Shown: one piece after another, positions 24,785-33,152 of the stretch
How the letters are laid out: each line of letters starts with the position of its first letter
Numbering within the stretch: position 1 is the stretch's first letter
Source of the DNA: Clostridia bacterium
Lineage (GTDB): Bacteria; Bacillota; Clostridia; Oscillospirales; Acutalibacteraceae
DNA: 58,031 bases
Reading direction: 5' to 3'
Assembly: GCA_017466365.1 (NCBI GenBank)
Contig: JAFTUG010000017.1
Span: 1-58,031 of the forward strand
Notes under the pieces: generated by a model
Database searches by the model: none
What the model was told of the DNA's origin: nothing
Seen by the model: only the letters and a program-made list of their open reading frames with translations
Program-made: the position numbers and the translations under genes

Positions 24785-27079
24785 AGCTTTTTTCTCCTTT
24801 ATTTTTGATTTTATTTTTCTGTCTTTTGCCGTGCTGTGTATTTTTGTGAAATTAAGCCTCAATGCATTTGAAACAACGCAAAAGCTTGAAAGACTCATTG
24901 CCGCCGCACCAAACATCGGGTTAAGCTTCCAACCCAGAACAGAAATAAAAGCACCTGCGGCAAGAGGAATACCTATTATATTATATATGAATGCCCAGAA
25001 AAGATTCTGATGAATATTGCGAAGAGTTGCTCTGCTCAATCTTATTGCTGCAGCAACATCCGTAAGACGGCTTTTCATAAGCACTATATCTGCCGCATCG
25101 ATTGCAATATCGGTTCCCGCGCCTATGGCAATTCCGATATCAGCCCGTGTGAGCGCAGGTGCATCGTTTATACCGTCGCCTACCATTGCCACCTTGCCCT
25201 GCTTTTTGAGCGAGCGGATAACACTTTCTTTTCCGTCCGGAAGAACTCCTGCAATAACCTCATCAACACCCGCAAGCCTTCCTATTGCTTTGGCAGTTTT
25301 TTCGTTATCGCCCGTAAGCATTACTACTCTTATTCCCATATTGCGAAGCTGATTTATCGCCTCGGGGCTGTCCTCTTTTATAACATCGGCAACTGCAATT
25401 ACACCTGCCGCAATGCCGTTTTTTGCAAACAGCATTGGAGTTTTTCCGTTTTCGGCAAGCTCATTTGCCTTTCTTTTAAGGCTTTCGGAAACATCGGAAT
25501 TTTCCGAGATAAACTTAAGGCTTCCGCCGATTATCTTGTTCTCACCGATTTCAGCTTTGAGTCCGTTTCCTGCTATAACGGAGAAATTCGTTGTTTCATA
25601 TGCGGATAAACCGTTTTCCTCCGCCTTTAAAATTATTGCTCTTGCAAGAGGATGCTCACTTTTCTTCTCGAGTGAATAAGCAAGCTGTAAAAGCTCATTT
25701 TCCGTTACACCCTCGGGAATAATGTCCGTAACTCTCGGTTCGCCCATGGTTATTGTACCCGTTTTATCGAGTGCAACTATATTGACTCTTCCCGCTTCTT
25801 CAAGAGAAACAGCGGTTTTGAAAAGAATTCCGTTTTTTGCACCTACACCGCTTCCGACCATTATTGCAACGGGTGTTGCAAGACCAAGCGCACAAGGGCA
25901 GCTTATTACAAGCACAGATATTCCTCTTGAAAGTGAAAACGCAAAATTCTCACCTGCGATAAGCCAAATAACGGTTGTTATAACGGCAATTGTAATTACT
26001 GCAGGAACAAAAACGCCCGATACCTTATCCGCAATTTTTGCAATCGGAGCCTTTGTTGCCGCCGCATCGCTGACCATTTTAATTATTTGTGAAAGCGTTG
26101 TATCCTCGCCTACTCTTGTTGCTTCGCACCTGATATATCCCGACTTATTAATCGTTGCGGCAGAGACGGTATCGCCGATGGACTTATCAACAGGAATGCT
26201 TTCACCCGTCAGTGCCGATTCATCAACCGCCGCCGTGCCTTCGGTAACAATTCCGTCAACAGGTATGCTTTCACCTGATTTTACGGCAAATATATCTCCC
26301 TTTTTGACTTCGGAAACAGATACGGTCACTTCATCTCCGTTTCTTATAACCGTTGCGGTTTTCGGTGCAAGCTTCATAAGGCTTTTGAGTGCATCCGTTG
26401 TTTTTCCTTTGGAGCGTGCTTCAAGCATTTTACCGACGGTAATCAGAGTAACAATCATTGCAGCCGATTCAAAATAAAACTCATGCATATATTCATGCAC
26501 AGCCGCAACATCCCCGTTCATCTGCGCCGCCGTCATGGCAAACAAAGCATAAGTGCTCCATATAAATGAGGCACCCGACCCGAGAGCAACAAGTGTATCC
26601 ATATTAGGAGATTTATTGATAATCCCCTTGAAGCCGTTCACAAAAAATTTCTGATTTATTACCATAACCGCTGCCGCAAGAAGAAGCTGCAAAAGACCTA
26701 TGGCAACATGGTTTTGAGCAAGCATCTCGGGAAGATACCAGCCCCACATGGTATGACCCATGGAAACATACATAAGAACGGCAAGAAATCCGATTGAGGC
26801 TGCAAGACGTTTTTTCAGGAGAGGAGTTTCGGTATCTTTAAGAGCATCTTCGTTTTCATTGCGGGCAGCACTCTTTCCGCCGCCCTTAACAGATGCACCG
26901 TAGCCTGCTTTTTTTACCGCCTCAATTATTTCCGCTTCGCCCGCCGTTCCTTCAACCCCCATTGAATTTGTCAAAAGGCTTACGGAGCATGAGGTTACGC
27001 CGTCAAGAGCCGAAACAGCCTTTTCAACTCTTGCACTGCAAGCAGCACAGCTCATTCCAGTAACATTAAACTGTTTCAT
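24575..27079 (-). CDS. copA: Copper-exporting P1B-ATPase with fused C-terminal CopZ domain
   Basis: Exports Cu(I) at the expense of ATP. Order: N-terminal heavy-metal domain (GMSCAAC at 8-14), eight membrane segments, the ion-translocating CPC (ISCPCALGLATP), phosphorylation site DKTGT, the HP motif (KKSEHPLA) and hinge GDGINDAP. After the last membrane segment (near NALRLNF) it continues through a Lys-rich linker into a second heavy-metal domain (MMCGHC) in the last 69 residues. The linker DNA contains AAAGGAG and an ATG, so a free CopZ can also be made. Start is ATG 27079 after GAGG; a GTG two codons upstream is less likely. Total 834 residues. It is downstream of csoR. Confidence 0.95.
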   Translation of the reverse strand: MKQFNVTGMSCAACSARVEKAVSALDGVTSCSVSLLTNSMGVEGTAGEAEIIEAVKKAGYGASVKGGGKSAARNENEDALKDTETPLLKKRLAASIGFLAVLMYVSMGHTMWGWYLPEMLAQNHVAIGLLQLLLAAAVMVINQKFFVNGFKGIINKSPNMDTLVALGSGASFIWSTYALFAMTAAQMNGDVAAVHEYMHEFYFESAAMIVTLITVGKMLEARSKGKTTDALKSLMKLAPKTATVIRNGDEVTVSVSEVKKGDIFAVKSGESIPVDGIVTEGTAAVDESALTGESIPVDKSIGDTVSAATINKSGYIRCEATRVGEDTTLSQIIKMVSDAAATKAPIAKIADKVSGVFVPAVITIAVITTVIWLIAGENFAFSLSRGISVLVISCPCALGLATPVAIMVGSGVGAKNGILFKTAVSLEEAGRVNIVALDKTGTITMGEPRVTDIIPEGVTENELLQLAYSLEKKSEHPLARAIILKAEENGLSAYETTNFSVIAGNGLKAEIGENKIIGGSLKFISENSDVSESLKRKANELAENGKTPMLFAKNGIAAGVIAVADVIKEDSPEAINQLRNMGIRVVMLTGDNEKTAKAIGRLAGVDEVIAGVLPDGKESVIRSLKKQGKVAMVGDGINDAPALTRADIGIAIGAGTDIAIDAADIVLMKSRLTDVAAAIRLSRATLRNIHQNLFWAFIYNIIGIPLAAGAFISVLGWKLNPMFGAAAMSLSSFCVVSNALRLNFTKIHSTAKDRKIKSKIKEKKAMTKTMKIEGMMCGHCEARVKKVLEALPEVESADVNHETDTAVVTLNAPLADEVLKNTVEAQDYKVIEIK

Positions 27080-27086
27080 AAGCACC

Positions 27087-27386
27087 TCATTTCATAAGCT
27101 TTTGCAATGTTGCAACAAGCTCATCTATCGTTCCATCCCTGCCTGCACGGATATCATCGGCAACGCAGGTTTTGATATGATTGGCAAGAAGCTCTTTGTT
27201 AAACGCATTAACCGCCGCAGTCACCGCAGAGGACTGAACAAGAACATCCGTACAATATGCATTCTCTTCAAGCATACGCTTTATCCCTCTTACCTGACCC
27301 TCAATCCTGTTGAGTCGGTTAATAAGGCTTTTATACTCCTGCTCCGAGCGTTCCTTTGTTTTATGTTTGCAGCATTCACAGTCCAT
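27087..27386 (-). CDS. csoR: CsoR copper-sensing repressor
   Basis: A 99-residue all-helical repressor of the CsoR/RcnR family. The Cu(I) ligands C45, H70 and C74 (AYCTD..., NHIKTC) match CsoR and not the nickel- or formaldehyde-sensing relatives. The RLNRIEGQVRGI block is the family signature. The N-terminus has an extra Cys cluster (CECCKHK). Binding Cu(I) releases it from its operator, turning on csoR-copA. The ATG follows GGTGAGGTGA. It ends eight bases before copA. Confidence 0.96.
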   Translation of the reverse strand: MDCECCKHKTKERSEQEYKSLINRLNRIEGQVRGIKRMLEENAYCTDVLVQSSAVTAAVNAFNKELLANHIKTCVADDIRAGRDGTIDELVATLQKLMK

Positions 27387-27403
27387 ATTCTCACCTCACC
27401 TTT

Positions 27404-27432
27404 ATTATATACCCCTATGGGGTATAAGTCAA
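27404..27432 (-). promoter_or_regulatory. csoR-copA promoter
   Basis: TTGACT (27427-27432), an exactly 17-base spacer and TATAAT (27404-27409) on the minus strand. Confidence 0.93.
27408..27426. promoter_or_regulatory. CsoR operator
   Basis: TATACCCCTATGGGGTATA: two 8-base arms around TAT, matching the known GC-tract CsoR box. It occupies the whole -35/-10 spacer and overlaps the -10, so bound CsoR should exclude RNA polymerase. Confidence 0.95.
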
Positions 27433-27526
27433 TCAATATATAAAAATTATTATTTTCTTAATGAATATTACAATTTAAAATTTATATAATTTTGAACACT
27501 TTAACAGCTTTAACGTTAACATTTTG

Positions 27527-27555
27527 TTGACAGTATTCAAAAGCATATGCAATAT
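27527..27555 (+). promoter_or_regulatory. Probable promoter of 27615 acyltransferase gene
   Basis: TTGACA (27527-27532), a 17-base spacer and CAATAT (27550-27555), about 60 bases before the ATG, in very AT-rich DNA. Confidence 0.55.
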
Positions 27556-27614
27556 TTATGTGATAAAATAGTACATGATGTAACACATTATAAAACACAC
27601 GAGGGACAAAAGAT

Positions 27615-28886
27615 ATGAATACAATTAAGCTTGACAGCGCAGGGATAATCTATCCCTACGTTAAGACCGATGCGCGCAATTCCGAATTCAGAATTGAAGC
27701 AGAGCTTACGGAAAATATTGATAAAGCCATTCTTGAAAAAGCCGTAAGCGATATCAAAAACAGATTTCCTACCTTTTTTGTAATGCTCAAAAAGCAAGGA
27801 AGCTTGTTTGTTCTTGAAAAAGCCAAAAAACATAATGTTATCTGCGATGAAAAACCATGCATATGCATGCCGTTTGATTTTGAAAACGAAATTCCTTTTC
27901 GTTTGACCGTGCATAACAACAGGCTTTCCATGGAGGTTTTTCATGTTTTGGCTGACGGTCACGGTGCGATTTTCTTTTTCAAAACCCTGCTCGCAAGATA
28001 TTATGCGCTTAAGGGCATTGAGATAACACCTGATGATGAAATCCTCGATATTAATGAAGCCCCGAAATCTGAAGAAACCGAAGATGCATTTCTCAAAATT
28101 TACAAAGGCGGCAAAAGCGCAGGCAGGATTGATAAATTCGCATATCAGTACCGTGCAGATGCACCTCGATGCAAATTAAGCCTCACTCACTTTAAAATCA
28201 ATTCTGATGAGTTAAAGGCAGTTTCCAAAAAATTCAATACAACAATCGGTATTTTCCTTGTTTCCGTCTATTTATATTCTTTCCTTCACACGGCGGAAAT
28301 CAACAACAAAAAAGACCTGAAAATTTCTGTACCTGCCGATTTAAGACGTATTTTCGGAATAAATACACTCCGCAATTTTTCTCTTTATGCAATAGTCGGA
28401 ATTAAGCCTGATAAAGATAAATTCACTCTTGAGGAAATAATCAAAAGTGTTTCCAAGCAAATGCAGGAGCAACTCACCGAAGAAAACCTCAAAAACATGG
28501 CTTATTCAAATGTTACCTCACAAAATACAAAGCTTTTTGAAATGCTTCCCATGCCTGTAAAAAAAGCGATTTTAAGCTTTGGATTTGACTTTATGGGTGA
28601 GAGACTTTTCACCTCGGCTTTTTCAAATGTAGGATTGGTAAAATTCCCGGACGAACTCAAAGAGCATATCGTTAATTTTAAGCTTATGCTCGGTGAAGCG
28701 GCGGTAAATAACATAAACACCGTTGCAACAACCTTCGGTAATTGCGTAAACCTGACTTTTTCATCAAGAGTTGAGGATAACAGCCTTCAAAAAGCCTTTG
28801 CAAGCACTTTGAGAAACAACGGATTAACAGTTGAATGCAGTGTCAGAAATCCTGAAAGTCTTGATTATATTAAAACAGATATATAA
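27615..28886 (+). CDS. Condensation-fold acyltransferase-like protein (paralogue 1)
   Basis: A 423-residue soluble protein of the CoA-dependent acyltransferase/condensation superfamily, in the group often labelled alcohol acetyltransferase. The catalytic HxxxDG is present as H110-VLA-D114-G115 (EVFHVLADGHGA). A second conserved block, SVPADLRRIFGINTLRNFS near residue 240, matches the PVNLRGFFGSKTLRNF block of the protein at 35397-36707, so the two are paralogues. Such enzymes move an acyl group to an alcohol, amine or peptide acceptor; neither donor nor acceptor can be read here. It is monocistronic, bounded by its own promoter and a strong terminator. Confidence 0.75.
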   Translation: MNTIKLDSAGIIYPYVKTDARNSEFRIEAELTENIDKAILEKAVSDIKNRFPTFFVMLKKQGSLFVLEKAKKHNVICDEKPCICMPFDFENEIPFRLTVHNNRLSMEVFHVLADGHGAIFFFKTLLARYYALKGIEITPDDEILDINEAPKSEETEDAFLKIYKGGKSAGRIDKFAYQYRADAPRCKLSLTHFKINSDELKAVSKKFNTTIGIFLVSVYLYSFLHTAEINNKKDLKISVPADLRRIFGINTLRNFSLYAIVGIKPDKDKFTLEEIIKSVSKQMQEQLTEENLKNMAYSNVTSQNTKLFEMLPMPVKKAILSFGFDFMGERLFTSAFSNVGLVKFPDELKEHIVNFKLMLGEAAVNNINTVATTFGNCVNLTFSSRVEDNSLQKAFASTLRNNGLTVECSVRNPESLDYIKTDI

Positions 28887-28929
28887 AATGAAAGAGCTCT
28901 CCTTCTTACGGGAGAGTTCTTTCATTTTT
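28887..28929. terminator. Terminator of 27615 gene
   Basis: Long stem AAATGAAAGAGCTCTCC/GGGAGAGTTCTTTCATTT with loop TTCTTAC, followed by TTTGCTC; symmetrical. The rest of 28930-29046, upstream of the spoIVB stop, is AT-rich with no other feature I can support. Confidence 0.88.
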
Positions 28930-29046
28930 GCTCTATATATCCGAAAAAATACTTAAAGGCGAAGCATTATTATTGCATACGATATTCTAACATATTATTT
29001 CCCGTTTGTCACTATTTTTTTATTGGAAAAATAATTTTTTTCGGAT

Positions 29047-30243
29047 TTACGCCGCATTTTCAAGAGATTCCTGCGTTTGCAGCATTCTACTTGAAAAAAT
29101 TCCGTAGCCTTGAGTGGGATCATTGACAAACACATGGGTTACTGCACCTACGAGCATTGAGTTTTGTACAATGGGACTTCCGCTCATCCCCTGCACAATA
29201 CCTCCTGTTTTTTCAAGAAGCTCGGCATCGGTCACTTTGATAATCATATTCCGTGACGATAAATCCGATGACGGATAAATTTTGGTTATCTCGATATCAT
29301 AACATTGAGGCGTGCTGCCGTCTATGGTTGTTATCATCTGTGCCGCACCGAGTTTAACCTCACTTTCAAGGGCTACGGGAACAGTTTTGGCGCCGGATGG
29401 CCGCAAAAGCTCACCGTACACACCTGTTTCGCAATTAACACGAAGGCTGCCTAAGACGATATCCGAAAAAACTCCGCAAAGCTCGCCGGGGTTGCCTGCG
29501 CTGCTCTTATAGAAGCCGTTAACTCTCGCTCTGACCGCCTCACCGTTATTAAGAGGCATTATTTTACCTGTATCAACATCGCACACACCGTGTCCGAGAC
29601 CTGCAAATTTTCCGTTTTCATCATCATAAAACGTAACCGTACCTATACCTGCCGAGCTGTCTCTGACCCATATGCCCGCTTTATATCCGCCGTTTACGGA
29701 CTTTTCGGGTTTGAGTATCAGCTCAAGCTTTTCACCGTTTCGGTCAACATTCAATTTCAGGGTTTGACCCTGCGACTGCTCAACGGACTCGGTTAGCTGA
29801 TTTGAACTTAATGCAGCATCACCGTTGATATGGGTTATAATATCTCCGCATTTCAGACCGGCCTGAACTGCGGGGTCTTTTGAGCCTGATGCGGTTGTTA
29901 CGGAATCAATGCTTACAACAATTACGCCTTTCGTATAAAGCTTTATTCCGAAAACATCGCCGCCCAAACCGACATATTTCCGTTTGGTTACATTTATTTT
30001 TATTTCTTTTACCGGAATAACCTTTAACGCCGTTATATGGGATTTATATTCTTTAAAGGAATCCGTACCTGCAGCAACAGCAAAATCGCTTTCCGCAGAA
30101 AAAACGCCGCCAAAATCAGGGCTTTCATTTTCCGTTATGCTAATCTCATCGGGCAGATTTTCAATACCGTAGGCTACAACGGAAAAAACCGATATGCACG
30201 GTATAATAAAAATAATTGTCAGAACTTTAAAAAAACGCTTCAT
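29047..30243 (-). CDS. spoIVB: SpoIVB sporulation serine protease
   Basis: Forespore-secreted serine peptidase that triggers processing of pro-sigma-K across the outer forespore membrane. The 398-residue protein has an N-terminal signal anchor (1-25), a PDZ domain (about 110-190; AGLKCGDIITHING) and an S55 peptidase domain. The catalytic His is in LGHGVCDVDT and the Ser in GGIVQGMSGSPI, with HVFVNDP.QGYGI near the C-terminus. The ATG follows CGGAGGTG. Typically spoIVB is directly upstream of spo0A on the same strand; here the two are divergent. Confidence 0.96.
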   Translation of the reverse strand: MKRFFKVLTIIFIIPCISVFSVVAYGIENLPDEISITENESPDFGGVFSAESDFAVAAGTDSFKEYKSHITALKVIPVKEIKINVTKRKYVGLGGDVFGIKLYTKGVIVVSIDSVTTASGSKDPAVQAGLKCGDIITHINGDAALSSNQLTESVEQSQGQTLKLNVDRNGEKLELILKPEKSVNGGYKAGIWVRDSSAGIGTVTFYDDENGKFAGLGHGVCDVDTGKIMPLNNGEAVRARVNGFYKSSAGNPGELCGVFSDIVLGSLRVNCETGVYGELLRPSGAKTVPVALESEVKLGAAQMITTIDGSTPQCYDIEITKIYPSSDLSSRNMIIKVTDAELLEKTGGIVQGMSGSPIVQNSMLVGAVTHVFVNDPTQGYGIFSSRMLQTQESLENAA

Positions 30244-30268
30244 TATTCACCTCCGTGTTTTATTTTTT

Positions 30269-30290
30269 TGCTTCGCTCATTTGCGAAGCA
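30269..30290 (-). other. Hairpin in spoIVB leader
   Basis: TGCTTCGC/GCGAAGCA with a six-base loop, 26 bases upstream of the spoIVB ATG and just before its ribosome site. It is followed on the transcribed strand by A-rich sequence, not T, so it is not a terminator for spoIVB. Confidence 0.55.
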
Positions 30291-30417
30291 CTAATAATTT
30301 GCTCCGACAATTCGGATTTAAACAGAGGATAATAAGCCCGTAAATCATTTTCAAAAATTCTTGTTTTTTCTTGCAAATTATATATTTACAGCATATACAT
30401 TATATAATAAGCTGCAA

Positions 30418-30426
30418 TTTGTCGTA
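30418..30426 (+). promoter_or_regulatory. Possible 0A box
   Basis: TTTGTCGTA matches eight of nine positions of the Spo0A site TTTGTCRAA. It lies about 45 bases upstream of the spo0A -35, in the divergent spoIVB-spo0A region. Confidence 0.45.
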
Positions 30427-30464
30427 TAATGCGATAACTTTCTAAAATTAATAATTGGTAATTA

Positions 30465-30493
30465 TTGACAATTTTGACAAAATATGGTAATAT
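30465..30493 (+). promoter_or_regulatory. spo0A promoter
   Basis: TTGACA (30465-30470), a 17-base spacer and TAATAT (30488-30493), about 30 bases from the start codon. I could not find a convincing sigma-H promoter alongside it. Confidence 0.75.
30473..30481 (-). promoter_or_regulatory. 0A box inside spo0A promoter
   Basis: The minus strand reads TTTGTCAAA, a perfect match to the Spo0A box TTTGTCRAA. It sits in the -35/-10 spacer; a weaker match (ATTGTCAAT) overlaps the -35. This predicts direct autoregulation. Confidence 0.7.
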
Positions 30494-30525
30494 TCCGATG
30501 TACTAAATCACACGGAGGTAAAACC

Positions 30526-31287
30526 ATGAGAAAAATGTTGAAAGCAATGATAACAGAAGACGGCAGCGAAACAACGCACGAGCTTGCGGGAATTCTCCGC
30601 TCAAACGGCTTTGAGGTTTCAACGGTAATAAAAGACGGAACACAGATAATCGAGAGACTTTCGGCAGGAGAAAGACCCGACGTGCTTTTAATTGACGGTT
30701 TCATGCCGAGAATGGATGCGCTCGGAGTGCTTCGCGAAATAGACACAATGCGCCTTGATAAAAGGCCGATGGTTATGGTTCTTTCAAGCACGGATAATCA
30801 GAGATTTGAGAGCGAGGTTTTAAAGGCAGGTGCGGATTATTACTTTCTCAAACCTTATAATCCTTCCATGCTTGCAGAAAGAATAATTCAGTTTTCAAGC
30901 ATTCATAATGTGAACGCCAGTCAAAGCGGAGTAAAAGACCTTGAGGTTGTTGTGTCGCAGATAATGCATCAGATAGGAGTGCCTGCCCACATAAGAGGCT
31001 ATCAATACTTAAGAGAAGCAATAATTCTTTCGGTTAACAACAGCGAGATGATAAGCTCGGTAACAAAAATTCTCTATCCCACGGTTGCAAAAACCTTCAA
31101 AACAACTCCGTCAAGAGTTGAAAGAGCGATAAGGCACGCAATTGAGGTTGCATGGGACAGAGGCGATGTTGATATTTTAAGCTCCTATTTCGGATATACA
31201 ATTCAGAACGAAAGGGGTAAGCCGACCAACAGCGAATTCATAGCAATGATAAGCGATAATCTCAAATTAAGAATGAAAACGGTATAA
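30526..31287 (+). CDS. spo0A: Spo0A sporulation master regulator
   Basis: Response regulator that starts sporulation when phosphorylated. The receiver domain (1-120) keeps the acidic pocket near residues 10-12, the phosphoacceptor Asp in VLLIDGFMP, the Thr in VLSSTDNQ and the Lys in FLKPYN. The DNA-binding domain (about 140-253) has the near-invariant SRVERAIRHAIEVAWDRGD recognition region. The ATG at 30526 follows CGGAGG; an in-frame ATG at 30484 overlaps the promoter. The 253-residue length is slightly short for the family. Confidence 0.97.
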   Translation: MRKMLKAMITEDGSETTHELAGILRSNGFEVSTVIKDGTQIIERLSAGERPDVLLIDGFMPRMDALGVLREIDTMRLDKRPMVMVLSSTDNQRFESEVLKAGADYYFLKPYNPSMLAERIIQFSSIHNVNASQSGVKDLEVVVSQIMHQIGVPAHIRGYQYLREAIILSVNNSEMISSVTKILYPTVAKTFKTTPSRVERAIRHAIEVAWDRGDVDILSSYFGYTIQNERGKPTNSEFIAMISDNLKLRMKTV

Positions 31288-31289
31288 AA

Positions 31290-31330
31290 ATTTACGGCAG
31301 GGAGTCAATAAAAACTCCCTGCCGTTTGAT
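31290..31330. terminator. Bidirectional terminator, spo0A / 31332 gene
   Basis: Twelve-base perfect stem ACGGCAGGGAGT/ACTCCCTGCCGT (31294-31305 and 31314-31325), with A/T runs on both sides. Confidence 0.9.
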
Positions 31331-31331
31331 T

Positions 31332-31994
31332 TTATGCTGCTATCATTGCAACAAAAAGAGTTTTGAGAACGGGTGTAAGGTCAAATGAGATGAGCGGAAG
31401 CTCGAATATGCTGTCGTCAACCTCAAATGTGATATCTTCAAAGTATGTATACTGAACGGAACCTGTCTGTGCGTCATAAACCTTGAGAATCTTAAGGTCA
31501 TCGCCGTCATAGAAAAACTGGCTTGTTACCTGCGCTCTGTCGTTGAATTCTTCAACATAATATGTTTTTCCGTCAACGGTTTCCTCTTTGCTGCCCACAT
31601 AATTGAGAACTCCGAGAGTTAAATTGGTAGCCTCTTCAATGAGACCCCATACATCTATCGAGCCAATTGCGGCACTGTCAAGCTTAACATGAACATAAGG
31701 GAAAGCTGGCATGAATCCGATGATTTCATCATCCTCAAGAACAAGTCTTGCGTTTATAAAACCGGCTTTGTATTCATATGCAACCTTGTCATCTTTAATA
31801 TATATTGTATCAGTTGCATCGGATGCCGAGCCGAAAAGGGCAATATCACCTGCGGTGAGGGTTACGGCAACCTCTTTTGATGTGTTGAGCTTATCAAGAA
31901 GAGCCTCTGTTTTTGTTGTTGCGGCAAATGCATTGAGCGAGAATACCGAAACAATGAGAATTACAGACATTATAACGCTTATTGTTTTTTTCAT
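31332..31994 (-). CDS. Small secreted protein, unknown
   Basis: A 220-residue protein with a clear signal peptide (1-24, ending AFAA) and no lipobox Cys. The mature part is beta-rich with repeated strand-turn units (YIKDDKVAYEY, YFEDITFEVDDSIFELP). The pattern resembles LolA/LppX-type lipid-binding folds, but that is only impression. The C-terminus is hydrophobic (TLFVAMIAA). The ATG follows AGGAGG. It has its own promoter within the end of the glycerate kinase gene. Confidence 0.7.
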   Translation of the reverse strand: MKKTISVIMSVILIVSVFSLNAFAATTKTEALLDKLNTSKEVAVTLTAGDIALFGSASDATDTIYIKDDKVAYEYKAGFINARLVLEDDEIIGFMPAFPYVHVKLDSAAIGSIDVWGLIEEATNLTLGVLNYVGSKEETVDGKTYYVEEFNDRAQVTSQFFYDGDDLKILKVYDAQTGSVQYTYFEDITFEVDDSIFELPLISFDLTPVLKTLFVAMIAA

Positions 31995-32017
31995 GTTTTT
32001 GTCCTCCTTTTTTCTTT

Positions 32018-32046
32018 ATATTATCATAATTATTCTGATATTTCAA
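32018..32046 (-). promoter_or_regulatory. Promoter of 31332 secreted-protein gene
   Basis: TTGAAA (32041-32046), a 17-base spacer and TAATAT (32018-32023) on the minus strand; the -35 lies inside the 3' end of the glycerate kinase gene. Confidence 0.65.
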
Positions 32047-33151
32047 GAAAATCCTTTGCCGCACGGCAAGACACATTATACAAATCTTCACGGCAGGTTT
32101 TGGCTATTTCATCAAATGGTTTCGGAGCATCAGATGAAAAATAAAGCCTTGAAACTCCGAGTGACATTATTTTTTCAGCACTCTCTCCCCTGCTTCCGCA
32201 AATTGCAATTACGGTTTTATTCTTCCTTGCGGCTCTTTTGGCAATTCCCGAAATGACCTTGCCGTTGACGCTTTGAAAATCAAGCCTGCCTTCACCCGTT
32301 ATTATCAAATCGGCATCGTCGGCTTTTTTATTAAAATCAGCGGCATCAAGAAGAATATCTATACCTTTTTTAAGCTCCGCTTTCATAAATGCAAGTGCAC
32401 CTGCGCCCATTCCGCCTGCCGCACCCGAACCTTTTGTTTCGGCAACATCAATATTCAAATCCTGTTTTATTATTTCAGCGGCATGGCAAAGACCGTTATC
32501 AAGCCGCTTCACCATTTCTTCATCTGCTCCTTTTTGCGGTGCAAAAACATATGCTGCGCCGTTTTCGCCGTAAAGCTCATTTTCAACATCGCATGCTGCT
32601 GTTATCGAAATTTCAATAGGATTTTCGGGCTTGACTATATGATTTACTTTATGTAAGGTTTCACCTGTCGGGATAAAAGCATCGCCGTTTTCATCGGTAA
32701 ACACATAACCGAGCGCCGATGCCATACCGAATCCGCAATCGTTTGTTGCGCTGCCTCCAAGACCGAGCAGAATTCTTTTTGCCCCGTTATTTACGGCATG
32801 AACTGTAAGCTCGCCGACTCCGAAGGTTGTTGCCTTTTCGGGATTTTTGTTTTTCCCTGCTAAAGGCAGACCAGCACAGGATGCCGTTTCGATAACGGCT
32901 GTTTTATCCGAAAGCATAAGATATTCCGCAGTCATTTTTTCTCCGAAAACCCCGCAGACCTCGGCTTCTACCGTTTCACCGCCGATGATCTCCTGCAAAC
33001 AGGCGCAAAGCCCCTCGCCGCCGTCGGCAGCAGGGAGCTTTGTTATTTCTGCATTTTTAATTGTATCGGCAAAAGCCTGCCCGATGATTTCACAAACCTC
33101 ATTGGCTGTGAGAGTACCTTTGAAGCTGTCGGGCGCAATTAAAATTTTCAT
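32030..33151 (-). CDS. Glycerate kinase (GlxK/GarK type)
   Basis: Phosphorylates D-glycerate, feeding it to glycolysis. The 373-residue length fits the type I/GarK family. Signatures: MKILIAPDSFKGTLTA at the N-terminus, KLPAADGGEG, LGLGGSATNDCGFGMASALG and ITGEGRLDFQS. I take the ATG at 33151, one base after the stop of the M20 peptidase gene; a longer frame would overlap that gene by 37 codons. There is no separate ribosome site, so translation is probably coupled. Confidence 0.93.
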   Translation of the reverse strand: MKILIAPDSFKGTLTANEVCEIIGQAFADTIKNAEITKLPAADGGEGLCACLQEIIGGETVEAEVCGVFGEKMTAEYLMLSDKTAVIETASCAGLPLAGKNKNPEKATTFGVGELTVHAVNNGAKRILLGLGGSATNDCGFGMASALGYVFTDENGDAFIPTGETLHKVNHIVKPENPIEISITAACDVENELYGENGAAYVFAPQKGADEEMVKRLDNGLCHAAEIIKQDLNIDVAETKGSGAAGGMGAGALAFMKAELKKGIDILLDAADFNKKADDADLIITGEGRLDFQSVNGKVISGIAKRAARKNKTVIAICGSRGESAEKIMSLGVSRLYFSSDAPKPFDEIAKTCREDLYNVSCRAAKDFLEISE

Positions 33152-33152
33152 A

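Noticed and set aside
30300-30525. A sigma-H promoter for spo0A
   Set aside because: An AGAGGATAA element at about 30326 looks like a -35, but no matching GAAT -10 follows at the right distance.
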